Below, one piece after another: positions 26,178-35,720 of a stretch of DNA of 64,000 nucleotides. The position numbers and the translations under genes are program-made. The stretch's first letter is position 1; each line of letters starts with the position of its first letter. The notes beneath the pieces were generated by a model that saw only the letters and a list, made by a program, of their open reading frames with translations, was not told the origin of the DNA and ran no database searches. This stretch comes from Tessaracoccus massiliensis (GTDB taxonomy: Bacteria; Actinomycetota; Actinomycetes; Propionibacteriales; Propionibacteriaceae), in the NCBI RefSeq assembly GCF_000826065.2, contig NZ_LN623543.1, positions 412,144-476,143 on the forward strand. Reading direction: 5' to 3'.

Positions 26178-28256
26178 CTAGGCGTCGATCTGGGCGGCCT
26201 CCACCGCGTAGGCGCCCTCGATGATGAACTCCTTACGCGGGGCGACCTCGTTGCCCATCAGCATCTCGAAGACGCGCTCGGCGGCCTCGGCGTCGTCGAC
26301 GGTGAGGCGCCGCAGCATCCGGTGCTGGGGGCTCATGGTCGTCTCCGCCAGTTGGTCGGCGTCCATCTCGCCCAGGCCCTTGTAGCGCTGGGGCTCCTTG
26401 AACTTCTGGCCCCGCTTGGTCAGCTCCAGGTGCTTGCGCTGGTACTCGGCATCTGAGTAGGTGTAGATGTACTTGTCATAGCCGCGCTTGGGATTGATCA
26501 ACTCGAAGCGGTGCAGCGGGGGCACCGCGGAGTAGACACGGCCTGCCTCGACGAGGGGACGCATGTAGCGGAAGAACAGCGTGGCCAGCAGGCAGCGGAT
26601 GTGCGCGCCATCGGAATCCGCATCCGCCATGAAGATCACCTTGCCGTAGCGGGCCGAGTCGACGTCGAACGTGCGCCCGGAACCGGCTCCGACCACCTGG
26701 ATGATCGAGGCGCACTCCGCGTTCTTCAGCATGTCGCCGACGGAGGCCTTCTGCACGTTGAGGATCTTGCCCCGGATGGGCAGGAGCGCCTGGTATTCCG
26801 AGTTGCGCGCCACGTTAGCGGTGCCCAGGGCGGAGTCGCCCTCCACGATGAACAGCTCGGTGGCGTCCACGCTGGTGGAGCGGCAGTCCTTCAGCTTCGG
26901 GGGCAGCGTGGAGGATTCGAGCGCGTTCTTGCGGCGCTGGGTCTCCCGGTGGGCGCGAGCCTGCACGCGGGTGCGTGCCGCCGCCACCACCTTCTCCTGC
27001 AGCGTGCGCGCCATCTGGCGCGTCTTCGAGGCGGTGAGGAACTTACCCATCTCCGCCTCGACGATGCGGGCCACCAGTCGGTTGACCGCCGGCGTGCCGA
27101 GGACCTCCTTGGTCTGCCCCTCGAACTGCGGCTCGGCCAGCCGGACCGTAACCACCGCGGTGAGGCCCTCGAGGCAGTCGTCCTTGACGACCTCCTCGCC
27201 TGCCTTCAACAGGCCGCGGGTGCCCTCGTACGACTTGACCAGGGCCCGGGTGAGGCCGCGTTCGAAACCCTGCACGTGGGTGCCGCCCTTGGGCGTGGCG
27301 ATGATGTTGACGAAGGACTTGAGCACCGTGTCGTAGCCGGTGCCCCAGCGCACGGCGATGTCGACGTCGAGGTCACGCTCCACATCCGTGGGGGTCATGG
27401 CGCCGGAGCCATCCAGCATCGGCACGGTCTCCACGAACGAATCGCGCCCCTGCAGCCGGATGACCTCGGTCAGCGGCGCATCGGGGGCCAGGAAATCTGC
27501 GAACTCCGCGATACCGCCGACGTGCAGGAAGGTCTCCTCGGCACGCTCCGGGCCACGTTCGTCCACCACCTCGATCTTCAGGCCGGGGACCAGGAACGAC
27601 GTCTGGCGGGCCCGGTCGTGCAGATGCCTGATGGAGAGTTCGGCATCAGCGAGGAAGATCTGCCGATCGGGCCAGTACCGAACCCTGGTGCCGGTGGTGC
27701 CCTTCGCGACCCTCTTCCCCTTGCGCAGACCGCTCTGCGGTGTGAACGGCGCGTCCGGGCCGTCACCGTCGAACACACCTGGCACGCCGCGCCGGAAGCT
27801 CATCTCCCAGGTGGCACCGTTGCGGTCCACCTGCACGTCGAGCCGCGAGGCCAGTGCGTTGACGACCGAGGCGCCCACGCCGTGGAGACCGCCGGTGGCG
27901 TTGTAGGAGGAGTTGCCGAACTTGCCACCTGCGTGCAGCTTGGTGAAGACCACCTCGACGCCGCTCAGCCCGGTGCGAGGCTCCTTGTCGACGGGGATGC
28001 CTCGAGCGTGGTCGTGTACCACCACTGATCCGTCAGCACCCAGCTTCACCTCGATGTGGTCACCATGGCCCGCCAGTGCTTCGTCGACGGCGTTGTCGAT
28101 GATCTCCCAGAGGCAGTGCATGAGGCCGCGGGTGTCCGTGGAACCGATGTACATCGCGGGGCGCTTGCGCACCGCTTCGAGGCCTTCGAGGACCAGAAGG
28201 TTCTTCGCCTCGTAGTCGCGGGACATCTGTGGATTCTTCGGGGTCTGCACCTGCAC
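26178..28256 (-). CDS. parE: Type II topoisomerase subunit B (ParE/GyrB2-like)
   Basis: ATPase subunit of the second type II topoisomerase, 692 residues. The GHKL ATP site includes EIIDNAVDEALAG, DHARGIPVD and GGLHGVGASVVNALA. The TOPRIM domain has VEGDSALGTA and the metal motif MADADSDGAHIR, and the C-terminus has QRYKGLGEMDADQL. The stated start is GTG 28256; GTG 28250 or ATG 28226 (MSRDYEAKNL) are alternatives, and TAACCT upstream could give a leaderless mRNA. It pairs with parC at 17684-20164. In Streptomyces the equivalents (SCO5822, SCO5836) are also near neighbours. Confidence 0.93.
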   Translation of the reverse strand: MQVQTPKNPQMSRDYEAKNLLVLEGLEAVRKRPAMYIGSTDTRGLMHCLWEIIDNAVDEALAGHGDHIEVKLGADGSVVVHDHARGIPVDKEPRTGLSGVEVVFTKLHAGGKFGNSSYNATGGLHGVGASVVNALASRLDVQVDRNGATWEMSFRRGVPGVFDGDGPDAPFTPQSGLRKGKRVAKGTTGTRVRYWPDRQIFLADAELSIRHLHDRARQTSFLVPGLKIEVVDERGPERAEETFLHVGGIAEFADFLAPDAPLTEVIRLQGRDSFVETVPMLDGSGAMTPTDVERDLDVDIAVRWGTGYDTVLKSFVNIIATPKGGTHVQGFERGLTRALVKSYEGTRGLLKAGEEVVKDDCLEGLTAVVTVRLAEPQFEGQTKEVLGTPAVNRLVARIVEAEMGKFLTASKTRQMARTLQEKVVAAARTRVQARAHRETQRRKNALESSTLPPKLKDCRSTSVDATELFIVEGDSALGTANVARNSEYQALLPIRGKILNVQKASVGDMLKNAECASIIQVVGAGSGRTFDVDSARYGKVIFMADADSDGAHIRCLLATLFFRYMRPLVEAGRVYSAVPPLHRFELINPKRGYDKYIYTYSDAEYQRKHLELTKRGQKFKEPQRYKGLGEMDADQLAETTMSPQHRMLRRLTVDDAEAAERVFEMLMGNEVAPRKEFIIEGAYAVEAAQIDA

Positions 28257-28371
28257 AGGTTACCCGTGGGGCCGCGGGTACGCCGCGAGCGAAACGCTGC
28301 GCCGGGTGCCAGGGAACAAAACCGGCCTCCGGTACGTTGAAGATGGTAAGAATAAAGGACAGGAGGCCATG

Positions 28372-28572
28372 ATGACCGAACTCGTGACGGATCCCACACT
28401 GACCGCGGTCGATCGTTGTGATCGCTGCGGTGCCCAGGCCTACCTGCGCGTATTCCTCCAATCCGGCGGTGAGCTGCTGTTCTGCGCCCACCATGCCAAC
28501 GCCCACCGCGAGAAGCTCGTCGAGGTGGCCAGCCGGATCCAGGACGAAACCAGCAGGCTCAGCCAGAACTGA
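28372..28572 (+). CDS. DUF7455 small zinc-ribbon-like protein
   Basis: Protein of 66 residues with CDRCGAQAYLRV and, 15 residues later, LLFCAHHANAH, which together look like a zinc site. Similar small proteins sit beside gyrB2 in Streptomyces (SCO5821) as I recall. AGGAGG at 28361-28366 favours ATG 28372 over ATG 28369. Its 3' end overlaps the convergent nudC 3' end by 14 bp. Function unknown. Confidence 0.78.
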   Translation: MTELVTDPTLTAVDRCDRCGAQAYLRVFLQSGGELLFCAHHANAHREKLVEVASRIQDETSRLSQN

Positions 28573-29389
28573 GCCACCGCTCAATGAGGGCTCGAGCGAT
28601 CGACGCCCCCGCGGGGAGGATCACCTCACCCGAAGCAACGGCGGCGGCGAGATCTGAGCGGGTGTAATAGGCACCCTCGACGATCTCGTCGCCGTCGACC
28701 TGTATCTCCGTGCCCACCGCCCGGGCTTCGAACCCGAGCATCAGGGAACGCGGCATGGGCCACGGCTGTGAGGCGACGTAGCTCAGGGACGTCAATCGCA
28801 CCCCCACTTCTTCCAGCACCTCCCGGTGCACGGCCTGCTCAGCCGACTCACCCGCCTCGATGAACCCGGCGATGATCGATACGCGCCGGGGCGCCCACTG
28901 CCCCTGTCGTGCCAACAGCAGCCGATCGGACGGATCGGTGATCGCCACGATGACGCACGGATCTGTGCGTGGGAACTGGAGCGCACCGCAGCCCATGCAC
29001 ACACGCCTGGCGCCCGCCAGTTCCGGCACCGTGGCAGAGCCACACACCTCGCACGGCGGCTGACCCGCATGCCAGCGGGCCAACGCCACCCCCATGGCCA
29101 GCGGGTCGAGCTCATCTGGATCAGCGTCGCGCCAGCACATGGCCTCACCTGAGACCTCGTCCACCGTGCGCGCGAACCATGGCACGCCGTCCACGGTGCC
29201 CAGGAGGAGATCGCCTTCGTGCCGCTCCCCCGGCGCCTCGACCGGGCGTGGCCTGCCCTGCGAGGAACCAATGGAGCCGTGGGCATCGATCTCCACCACG
29301 ACGGCGGTTCCCCAGAGCTCCCTCAGTTTCTTCTCCGTTCGGTGGAGCGGGAGCCGATCGAGCCTCGAGGGCTCATCCCAGAGCGTCAC
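28559..29389 (-). CDS. nudC: NAD(+) diphosphatase / decapping NUDIX hydrolase NudC
   Basis: Hydrolyses NAD(H) to NMN(H) and AMP; in other bacteria it also removes NAD caps from RNA. The 276-residue protein has an N-terminal domain, a zinc ribbon (CEVCG...CMGCGALQFPRTDP), the NUDIX box in GFIEAGESAEQAVHREVLEEVG, and the NAD-specific SQPWPMPRS. The start is GTG 29389, sharing one base with the adnB stop (TAGTG), so it is probably coupled to adnAB. The same neighbourhood occurs in mycobacteria. Confidence 0.94.
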   Translation of the reverse strand: MTLWDEPSRLDRLPLHRTEKKLRELWGTAVVVEIDAHGSIGSSQGRPRPVEAPGERHEGDLLLGTVDGVPWFARTVDEVSGEAMCWRDADPDELDPLAMGVALARWHAGQPPCEVCGSATVPELAGARRVCMGCGALQFPRTDPCVIVAITDPSDRLLLARQGQWAPRRVSIIAGFIEAGESAEQAVHREVLEEVGVRLTSLSYVASQPWPMPRSLMLGFEARAVGTEIQVDGDEIVEGAYYTRSDLAAAVASGEVILPAGASIARALIERWLSSG

Positions 29390-32300
29390 TACTGCACCTC
29401 CAGTGCCTGATCGATCAGTTCGACGGGCGCCTCCACGAAGCGCAGGTGATCGGTCAGCACATGGTAGAACGCGGCTCCCACCACGGACGGATCCACGCCT
29501 CGCGCCTCGGCCCATGCCTGCCGGTAGACGGCCAGCTGCAACGGATCTGCGGCCTTGGTGGAGGTCTTCCAGTCGACCACCAGATACTGCAGAGCGTCCT
29601 GCGGCCACGCGTAGACCGCGTCGATGCGCCCACGTAACACGTGCGGGCCCCGTCGCATCAGGAACGGCACCTCCACGCCGAGCGGCGTGCGCTGCGCGAA
29701 CCGCCCGGCCTCGAATGCCTCGATCAGGCGGGTGAGCTCGTCGGTGGGGGCTGCGGGTTCAGGCTCGATCTCTTCGAGTGAGGCAGGCAGCAGGAAGCGT
29801 TCCTGCAACCATTCGTGGAAACGCGAGCCCACACGGGCCGCTGGCGAAGGTGGCCGGGGCATGCGCCGCAGCAGCCCTGCGGCGAACGAACTCTGATCCG
29901 CCTGCAACGCCATCAGCGCGGTGGCCGACAGCCCGTCCGGCAACGCCACGTCCCTGTCCGCCCGGCGGCGGGCCAACTCCGCGAGGTGCTCGATGGTTTC
30001 ATCCCACTCGGCCAGTCGCCGTTGGTCCTCGTCCCCCAGGACGCCGGATTCCCACGCCCACGCGTCGCGCTCCTCCCGGGTCCGCCCGGACAGGTCACCG
30101 GCCTGTGTGATGAGTTCGGCCGCAGACACACGGCGGGCCAGCGCCGCCTCATCCAGTTCCACCGGCCAGGCGGCCCTCGCCGGTTCCGCCGGGATGGGAT
30201 TGGTCTGGGTGGTGCGGGTGGCGTTGTCGAGGTAGGTGCCCGCCGCCTCGCAGCTCTCTCTGATCACGGTGAAATACGGCGATTCAGCCCGAGGGCGGAC
30301 GTTGCCGGGGGTCCAGATGTGCGCGGAGGCGACCAGCAGGCTCCGAGCCCTGGTGGCTGCCACATAGGCCAGCCTGTCCTCTGAGAGGCAGTGATCCGCC
30401 TTGAGCGCGTCCCGATAGGCATCGATCCCCTTCTTCGTGTATTCGCCCAGTTGGGGAATCGAACCTGCGTCTCCCCGCAATGGTGCGGGCAGCACGTCTG
30501 CACGCTGTGGCCACACGCCCGAGCGGGACTCAGAGGGGAAGACCTTGTCCACCAGGCTCGGCAGGAAAACCGTCTCCCACTCCAGCCCCTTGGCGCGGTG
30601 CACCGTCATGAGCTTGACCGAATCCGCCTCGCTGGGCACGGCCTGCATGAGGCCCTCCCCGTGCTCCCATTCGGCGTCCAGGTACGCGATGAGGCCGGTG
30701 AGACTGCCGTCTCCGTCGACGTCGACATAGCTGGCCACTTCGGCAACGAAGCGGGCCACCTGGCTGGTGTCGCCGCCCGTGGCGATCAGTTCCGCCTCCA
30801 ATCCGAGCGTGGCTATCACGCGGGTGACCAGATCTGCCACCGGTTCTGAGGCGTAGCGACGAAGCGCGGTGATCTCGCCGTGGAACGTGGCCAGCCTGCG
30901 GCGCCCCTCAGCGCTGACGGGGGCGTCGCCCGGATCTGCCACGGCGTCCAGCAGGCAGACCACCTCTCCTGGATCCGCCTGCGTGACCGCCCGGATGAGG
31001 TCGTCCTCCTCCGGGACCGACGCGGACTCGGCAGCCAACTGGCGGGCCCTTGCGCCCAGCGCCTCCATGTCGGCCAGCCCGATGTTCCAGCGGGGGCTGG
31101 TGAGCAGCGTGGCCACCGACGGGTTGGCGGTGACATCCTCCAACACCCGTAGCGTCGCGACGATGGGTGCGACCTCCGGCAGCGCCAGCAGCCCGCCGAG
31201 CCCGACGATCTCCACCGGCACGTCCCTGTCGCGCAAAGCCTCGAAGATGGGGGCGAGCGCGGCATTTCGCCGCACCAGCACCGCCTGCTCCTTCCAGGAG
31301 GTGCCGAGTTCGTGCTGGGACAAGACGGTCTCGGCCACCCAGTCCACCTCGTCGCGGAAGGTGTCGAAGAGGGCCGCCGCCACCGCCCCGGGGCCGGCCT
31401 CCTTGGGCGCGATCAGCGCAACGCCGTCCTCGCCCGGCGCCGCGCGCAATCCTGCGGCCAAGGCATTGCCGACCTCGAGGATGCGGTGCCCGCTGCGCCG
31501 GTTGATACTCAGGCTCTGCCGCTGTGCCGGCGTGCCGTCGGAGCGCCTGAACTGGTGGGGGAACTCGAGGATGTTGCCGGATGCGGCACCCCGCCACCCG
31601 TAGATCGCCTGGTAGGGGTCCCCCACCGCTGTCACGGGAAATCCCATCGCCTCCGAGTCCACCGGCCCGGTAAACAGGCGGCGCAGCAGTTCCGCCTGCG
31701 CCGAGGACGTGTCCTGGTACTCGTCGAGGAGCACCACGCGAAACCGACGCCGCAACTGACCACCCACTTCGGGCACGTGCGTGACGAGCCGGACAGCCTC
31801 ACGCAACTTATCTGCGAATTCCACGACGCCGAGCCGCTGCTTGAGGTCCTGGTAGCGGCTCACGAGCGAGACCAACTCACGGCGCTCCGCGGTGGCGTCC
31901 AACGCCTTGGCGACATCGCGCATGGTCTTGCCGCGGAACAGTGGCGCCTGCCGGAATCGGGTCTCGGCAGCTGTGCACTCCTCCAGGACAGCCTGAGCGG
32001 TGACCAGGTGGGAGGCCATCTCCGCATCCAGTGAAAGCACCCGTTCGGGGATGGAATGGTGGCTCAATCTGCTGATGCTGCCGAAGGGACCGGGGGCATC
32101 CGCGACCACCCGCGTGGCGAGGCGGAATCTGCTGGCGCCCGTCACCATCACCGGATCCCGGTCGATGCCGATGCGTAGCCCGAACTCGCTGACCAGGCGG
32201 GCGGCGAACGAATCGTAGGTCATGACCAGTTCGGCGCCCTCGCCGTCGAGGCCTGTGAGCACGCCGGCCTTGTTGAGCGCGTCCGCCACCCGCAGCGCCA

Positions 32301-32553
32301 GCTCGGCGGCCGCCTTGCGGGTGAAGGTGAGGCCCAGCACCTCCTCGGGCCGCACCTGCCCCGTGCCGACGAGCCAGACGACCCGCGCAGCCATCACCGT
32401 GGTCTTGCCGCTGCCGGCACCCGCGATGATCACCGCCGGTTCGAGGGGCGCCGTGATGCACTCGAGTTGTTCATCCGAGAACGGGATGCCCAGGGCATCA
32501 CACAACTGCTGCGGATCTGTGAAGACATGGCTCCGGATGGGGTGGATCGTCAC
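29389..32553 (-). CDS. adnB: AdnB, helicase-nuclease subunit for double-strand break resection
   Basis: Subunit of the heterodimeric AdnAB motor-nuclease, 1,054 residues (normal length). The N-terminal UvrD-like motor has Walker A IIAGAGSGKTTVMAARVV, Walker B VVLLDEYQDTSSAQ, and a late motif VKLMTVHRAKGLEWETVF. The C-terminal RecB-type nuclease has SRFHEWLQERF, GRIDAVYAW and the catalytic VVDWKTSTKA followed by LQLAVYRQAW. GTG 32553 overlaps the adnA stop by GTGA. It resects DNA ends for recombination, as RecBCD or AddAB do elsewhere. Confidence 0.93.
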   Translation of the reverse strand: MTIHPIRSHVFTDPQQLCDALGIPFSDEQLECITAPLEPAVIIAGAGSGKTTVMAARVVWLVGTGQVRPEEVLGLTFTRKAAAELALRVADALNKAGVLTGLDGEGAELVMTYDSFAARLVSEFGLRIGIDRDPVMVTGASRFRLATRVVADAPGPFGSISRLSHHSIPERVLSLDAEMASHLVTAQAVLEECTAAETRFRQAPLFRGKTMRDVAKALDATAERRELVSLVSRYQDLKQRLGVVEFADKLREAVRLVTHVPEVGGQLRRRFRVVLLDEYQDTSSAQAELLRRLFTGPVDSEAMGFPVTAVGDPYQAIYGWRGAASGNILEFPHQFRRSDGTPAQRQSLSINRRSGHRILEVGNALAAGLRAAPGEDGVALIAPKEAGPGAVAAALFDTFRDEVDWVAETVLSQHELGTSWKEQAVLVRRNAALAPIFEALRDRDVPVEIVGLGGLLALPEVAPIVATLRVLEDVTANPSVATLLTSPRWNIGLADMEALGARARQLAAESASVPEEDDLIRAVTQADPGEVVCLLDAVADPGDAPVSAEGRRRLATFHGEITALRRYASEPVADLVTRVIATLGLEAELIATGGDTSQVARFVAEVASYVDVDGDGSLTGLIAYLDAEWEHGEGLMQAVPSEADSVKLMTVHRAKGLEWETVFLPSLVDKVFPSESRSGVWPQRADVLPAPLRGDAGSIPQLGEYTKKGIDAYRDALKADHCLSEDRLAYVAATRARSLLVASAHIWTPGNVRPRAESPYFTVIRESCEAAGTYLDNATRTTQTNPIPAEPARAAWPVELDEAALARRVSAAELITQAGDLSGRTREERDAWAWESGVLGDEDQRRLAEWDETIEHLAELARRRADRDVALPDGLSATALMALQADQSSFAAGLLRRMPRPPSPAARVGSRFHEWLQERFLLPASLEEIEPEPAAPTDELTRLIEAFEAGRFAQRTPLGVEVPFLMRRGPHVLRGRIDAVYAWPQDALQYLVVDWKTSTKAADPLQLAVYRQAWAEARGVDPSVVGAAFYHVLTDHLRFVEAPVELIDQALEVQ

Positions 32554-35500
32554 CGGATCGCCCCCTTTCCGGTGCCGGCCAGGGCCGGGCAGGAATCTGT
32601 GAACGGGCAGTACCTGCAGGCGGAGCACTCGACGGCTTCGAAGCGCCCCCCGCGAAGGATGTCCACCGCGGTGGCCAGCCTGTCATGGACCCACGTGGGG
32701 CCCACCGCCAACTCTTCGCCGGCCAGGGCCGGCGCGTCGTCGATCGACGGCTGCTCGACCACCTCCGGGAACACCTCGCCGCCGCGCAGGAACATCAGCG
32801 CGGGCGGCGCGACGGCCGTAGCTCCGCCCGCCACCGCGGAGAATGCGCCGAGGCTCGCCGCCAACTGATAGACGCCCAACTGAGGGTTGTCCACCACCTC
32901 CGAGGCGCGTTGCACACGTCTGGCTGTCTTGAGATCCACCACCCTGAGCCGGCCATCCGGGGTGCGTTCCAACCTGTCCACGGAGCCGCGGAGGACCACC
33001 GGCTGGCCCGCCACCTCCAGCTCCAGCTCGAACGGCTGCTCGACCGCAACAAGCTCATGTTCGTTGGTGCTCTGGTACTGGGCGAACCGATCGACAGCCG
33101 CGAAGATCTCCGAGCGTTCAGTGGCTGAGAGCCATTCGGTCTCAAAGGGGATCCTGCTCCAGACCGAGTCGAGACGGGCGCGCATGTCCTCTGCGGTGAG
33201 CCCCTCCAGCGCCCCCTGTTTGGCCACCAGGTGGACGACATCTCCCACAGAGGCCCGGGACTGACGGGCGGGCTCGGCCTGTGCGCGGCGCGAGAGGAAC
33301 CACAGGCGGGGACACTTGAGCAGTTGCTCGAGCGATGAGCCGTTGAGGTGCACCGGGCCCCGCTGCTCGCGGTCCGCTCCGCTGGCCTCCCGCATGCCCC
33401 ACCAGGTTCCCGGTGACGCTCCGGGGAACGCGGGGGCACCATCAGGGTTCTGCACTGCGGCCATGTCTGCCAGGCGCAGCGCCGCCGCCCGGCGCAGGCC
33501 CGGGGGAACCGATTCGTCCACCATGGCGCGGCGCAGGTCACCCACCAGCGCGGCGGCGGACAGCAGCCGCCCCGGCCTGCCGTTGACGCGCTGCACCTCC
33601 ACGCCGAGTTCGGCAAGGAACCTTGAAGGCCTGCCGCCCTCGCCGTCGACGCCCTGCACGGCGGAGACATGAAGTCCTGAGCGGGCGCGGCTGCACGCCA
33701 CGTGGAACAGGCGCCGCTCCGGGAGCAGGTTGGACTCCTGGCCGGGGACCGCAAGCCCATCCGGCCCCAGCCTGTCCGCGTCGATCAGGAGCCCGGCCCT
33801 GGTCAGACGGGGCCATAATCCCTCTTGCACCCCGATGACCCAGACCCTCTCCCATTCCAACCCGCGTGTGCGGTGCGCCGTCACGACCCGCACGCCCCGG
33901 CCGCTGACGTCCAGCTCACGGCCCGTGTCCGCCGGGATCTCCTGGCCCGACAGCTCGCCCAGGAAGGTTCTGGCCCCGGCCGCACCCCGGAGATCATCTG
34001 CCCGCGCGGCCTGCTCGAACAGCTCCACCATCGCGTCGAGATCCGCATCCGCGCGCCTGGCCCCCCGCAACGCGCGTTCCCGCAGGTCCTCAGGCCACCC
34101 CGTGGCCGCCCACACGTGCCACAGCACCTCCTGAACCTCCGCCCCACGCGTGAGCAGGGCTGCACCCTCCGCCAGGAGCGTGCCGAGGGCTGCCGCCTGC
34201 TCGGCTTCCGGCAGGTTGATCCCCTCCAGGAGCGCGGGTTCCGCCAGGCAGCGACTCAACAACACCCCCGAGGTGCCCTCCGCGCGGTGCCGGGCGAGCA
34301 ACGCACGAGCCAGGCGTCGCTGCCCCACGCCGTCGAGGCCGCACAGCGGCGAGGACATCAGGAGGCGGGCCTGATCCGCCTCCGGCGCTCCCCCGTCGGC
34401 GCACACGCTCAGGGCGAGCAGGAGCACCGCCACCGCGGGCTGCTCCGCCAACGCGATCTCGTCGCCGGAGACGTCCACGGGCACCCCCAGCCGGATGAGC
34501 TCCTTCGCCACCGCGCTCAGCTGAGCCCTGCCGGCGCGGGTCACGACCGCCAGATCCGCCCAGGCGAGCCCACCCTGCGTCACGGCCTCCCGCAGCTGTG
34601 TGGCGACGTGCGCAAGCTCCGCAGACTCATCGTCATAGACCGTGGCAGTGACGCTGCCTCCGGTGTGCTCCGGCGCCAACGGACCTGAGGCGTTGCGCTG
34701 ATCCAGCCGCAGCCTCAGGGCGTCCAGTGCCTCCGCCACCGCGGCCCTGCTACGGAAGCCCCTGCCGAGGTGCGCCAGGCGAGCCCCGGGCAGTGCAGCG
34801 AGATCAGCCATGGCGGTGGCGCTTGCGCCCCGGTAGCCACCGATCCGGGAGTGCGGATCTCCCGTCGCCAGGACCGGCAGCCCGAGCCGGGCGAGGTCCC
34901 CCACCAGCCCCACCTGGGCGTGATCCGATTCGTGCGCATCGTCGAGCAGGACGGCGTCGAAGCTGCCCAGCACGCCGTTGGCCACCGGCTGCTCCGTCAG
35001 CAGCAGGCGGGTGCGGTAGACCAGCTCCGCGTAATCCAGCGTGCCGTCGAAATCCGCGACGGTGAGGTACTCCTCGATGAACCCTGCTGCGGCCAGGAAC
35101 AGCTCATCACCCGCATCCGTTGCCATGGCCGCGATGGATTCCGGATCCAGGGACAGTTGTCGAGCCCGGGCCAGCACCTCGCGGAGTTGCCGGGCGAAGG
35201 CCCGCGTGCCGACGGCGGCGCGGAACTCCTCCGGCCACGCTCCCGGGCCACGCCCCTCCAGCAACTCCCGGATGCGCGCCTCCTGCTCCGGCGCCCGCAG
35301 CAGGCGCCAGGGGCTGTCCTCGTGTGGGCGGTAGCGCCGCAGCAGACCCAGCGACAAGCCGTGGATGGTGGTCACGTGCGCCTCGGTCTGTGCCCGCTGC
35401 AGGCGCCGGGTGATGTCCCGGCGCAGAGCTTGGGCCGCCGACCTTGAATGTGCCAGGACGATCAGCCGGTCCAGCGAGGATCCCGCCGCGACGCGGGCCG

Positions 35501-35657
35501 CTGCAGCCTCCGCGATGAGGGTGGTCTTGCCCGAGCCCGGCCCGCCGAGTACCACCGAGACGGCCGGGGCAGGCGCCGCCAGCGCCGCCTGCTCCTGGGT
35601 GAGGGGCGGCATGGCGACAGGGGCGGGCGGCACCACGCGGAAACTCATGGCCACCAT
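32550..35657 (-). CDS. adnA: AdnA, helicase-nuclease subunit with Fe-S nuclease domain
   Basis: Partner of AdnB, 1,035 residues from ATG 35657 (AGGTGG upstream; ATG 35648 is also possible). The motor domain keeps Walker A VVLGGPGSGKTTLIAEA and VLLDDAHESDHAQ. Later motifs include VRVVTAHRTRGLEWERVW. The nuclease domain has VLRGSVDRLERTPDG and VVDLKTARR. A cysteine set, LLKCPRLWFLSRR upstream plus CSACRYCPFTDSCP at the end, fits the 4Fe-4S cluster known from AddB-type nucleases. It is divergent from the LigD-type polymerase gene. Confidence 0.92.
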   Translation of the reverse strand: MVAMSFRVVPPAPVAMPPLTQEQAALAAPAPAVSVVLGGPGSGKTTLIAEAAAARVAAGSSLDRLIVLAHSRSAAQALRRDITRRLQRAQTEAHVTTIHGLSLGLLRRYRPHEDSPWRLLRAPEQEARIRELLEGRGPGAWPEEFRAAVGTRAFARQLREVLARARQLSLDPESIAAMATDAGDELFLAAAGFIEEYLTVADFDGTLDYAELVYRTRLLLTEQPVANGVLGSFDAVLLDDAHESDHAQVGLVGDLARLGLPVLATGDPHSRIGGYRGASATAMADLAALPGARLAHLGRGFRSRAAVAEALDALRLRLDQRNASGPLAPEHTGGSVTATVYDDESAELAHVATQLREAVTQGGLAWADLAVVTRAGRAQLSAVAKELIRLGVPVDVSGDEIALAEQPAVAVLLLALSVCADGGAPEADQARLLMSSPLCGLDGVGQRRLARALLARHRAEGTSGVLLSRCLAEPALLEGINLPEAEQAAALGTLLAEGAALLTRGAEVQEVLWHVWAATGWPEDLRERALRGARRADADLDAMVELFEQAARADDLRGAAGARTFLGELSGQEIPADTGRELDVSGRGVRVVTAHRTRGLEWERVWVIGVQEGLWPRLTRAGLLIDADRLGPDGLAVPGQESNLLPERRLFHVACSRARSGLHVSAVQGVDGEGGRPSRFLAELGVEVQRVNGRPGRLLSAAALVGDLRRAMVDESVPPGLRRAAALRLADMAAVQNPDGAPAFPGASPGTWWGMREASGADREQRGPVHLNGSSLEQLLKCPRLWFLSRRAQAEPARQSRASVGDVVHLVAKQGALEGLTAEDMRARLDSVWSRIPFETEWLSATERSEIFAAVDRFAQYQSTNEHELVAVEQPFELELEVAGQPVVLRGSVDRLERTPDGRLRVVDLKTARRVQRASEVVDNPQLGVYQLAASLGAFSAVAGGATAVAPPALMFLRGGEVFPEVVEQPSIDDAPALAGEELAVGPTWVHDRLATAVDILRGGRFEAVECSACRYCPFTDSCPALAGTGKGAIR

Positions 35658-35720
35658 GCAACCACCTGGGGCTGACATTTTCACACCGCGGCTGCCATGC
35701 TGGGGCGCAGGAGGTCACCG

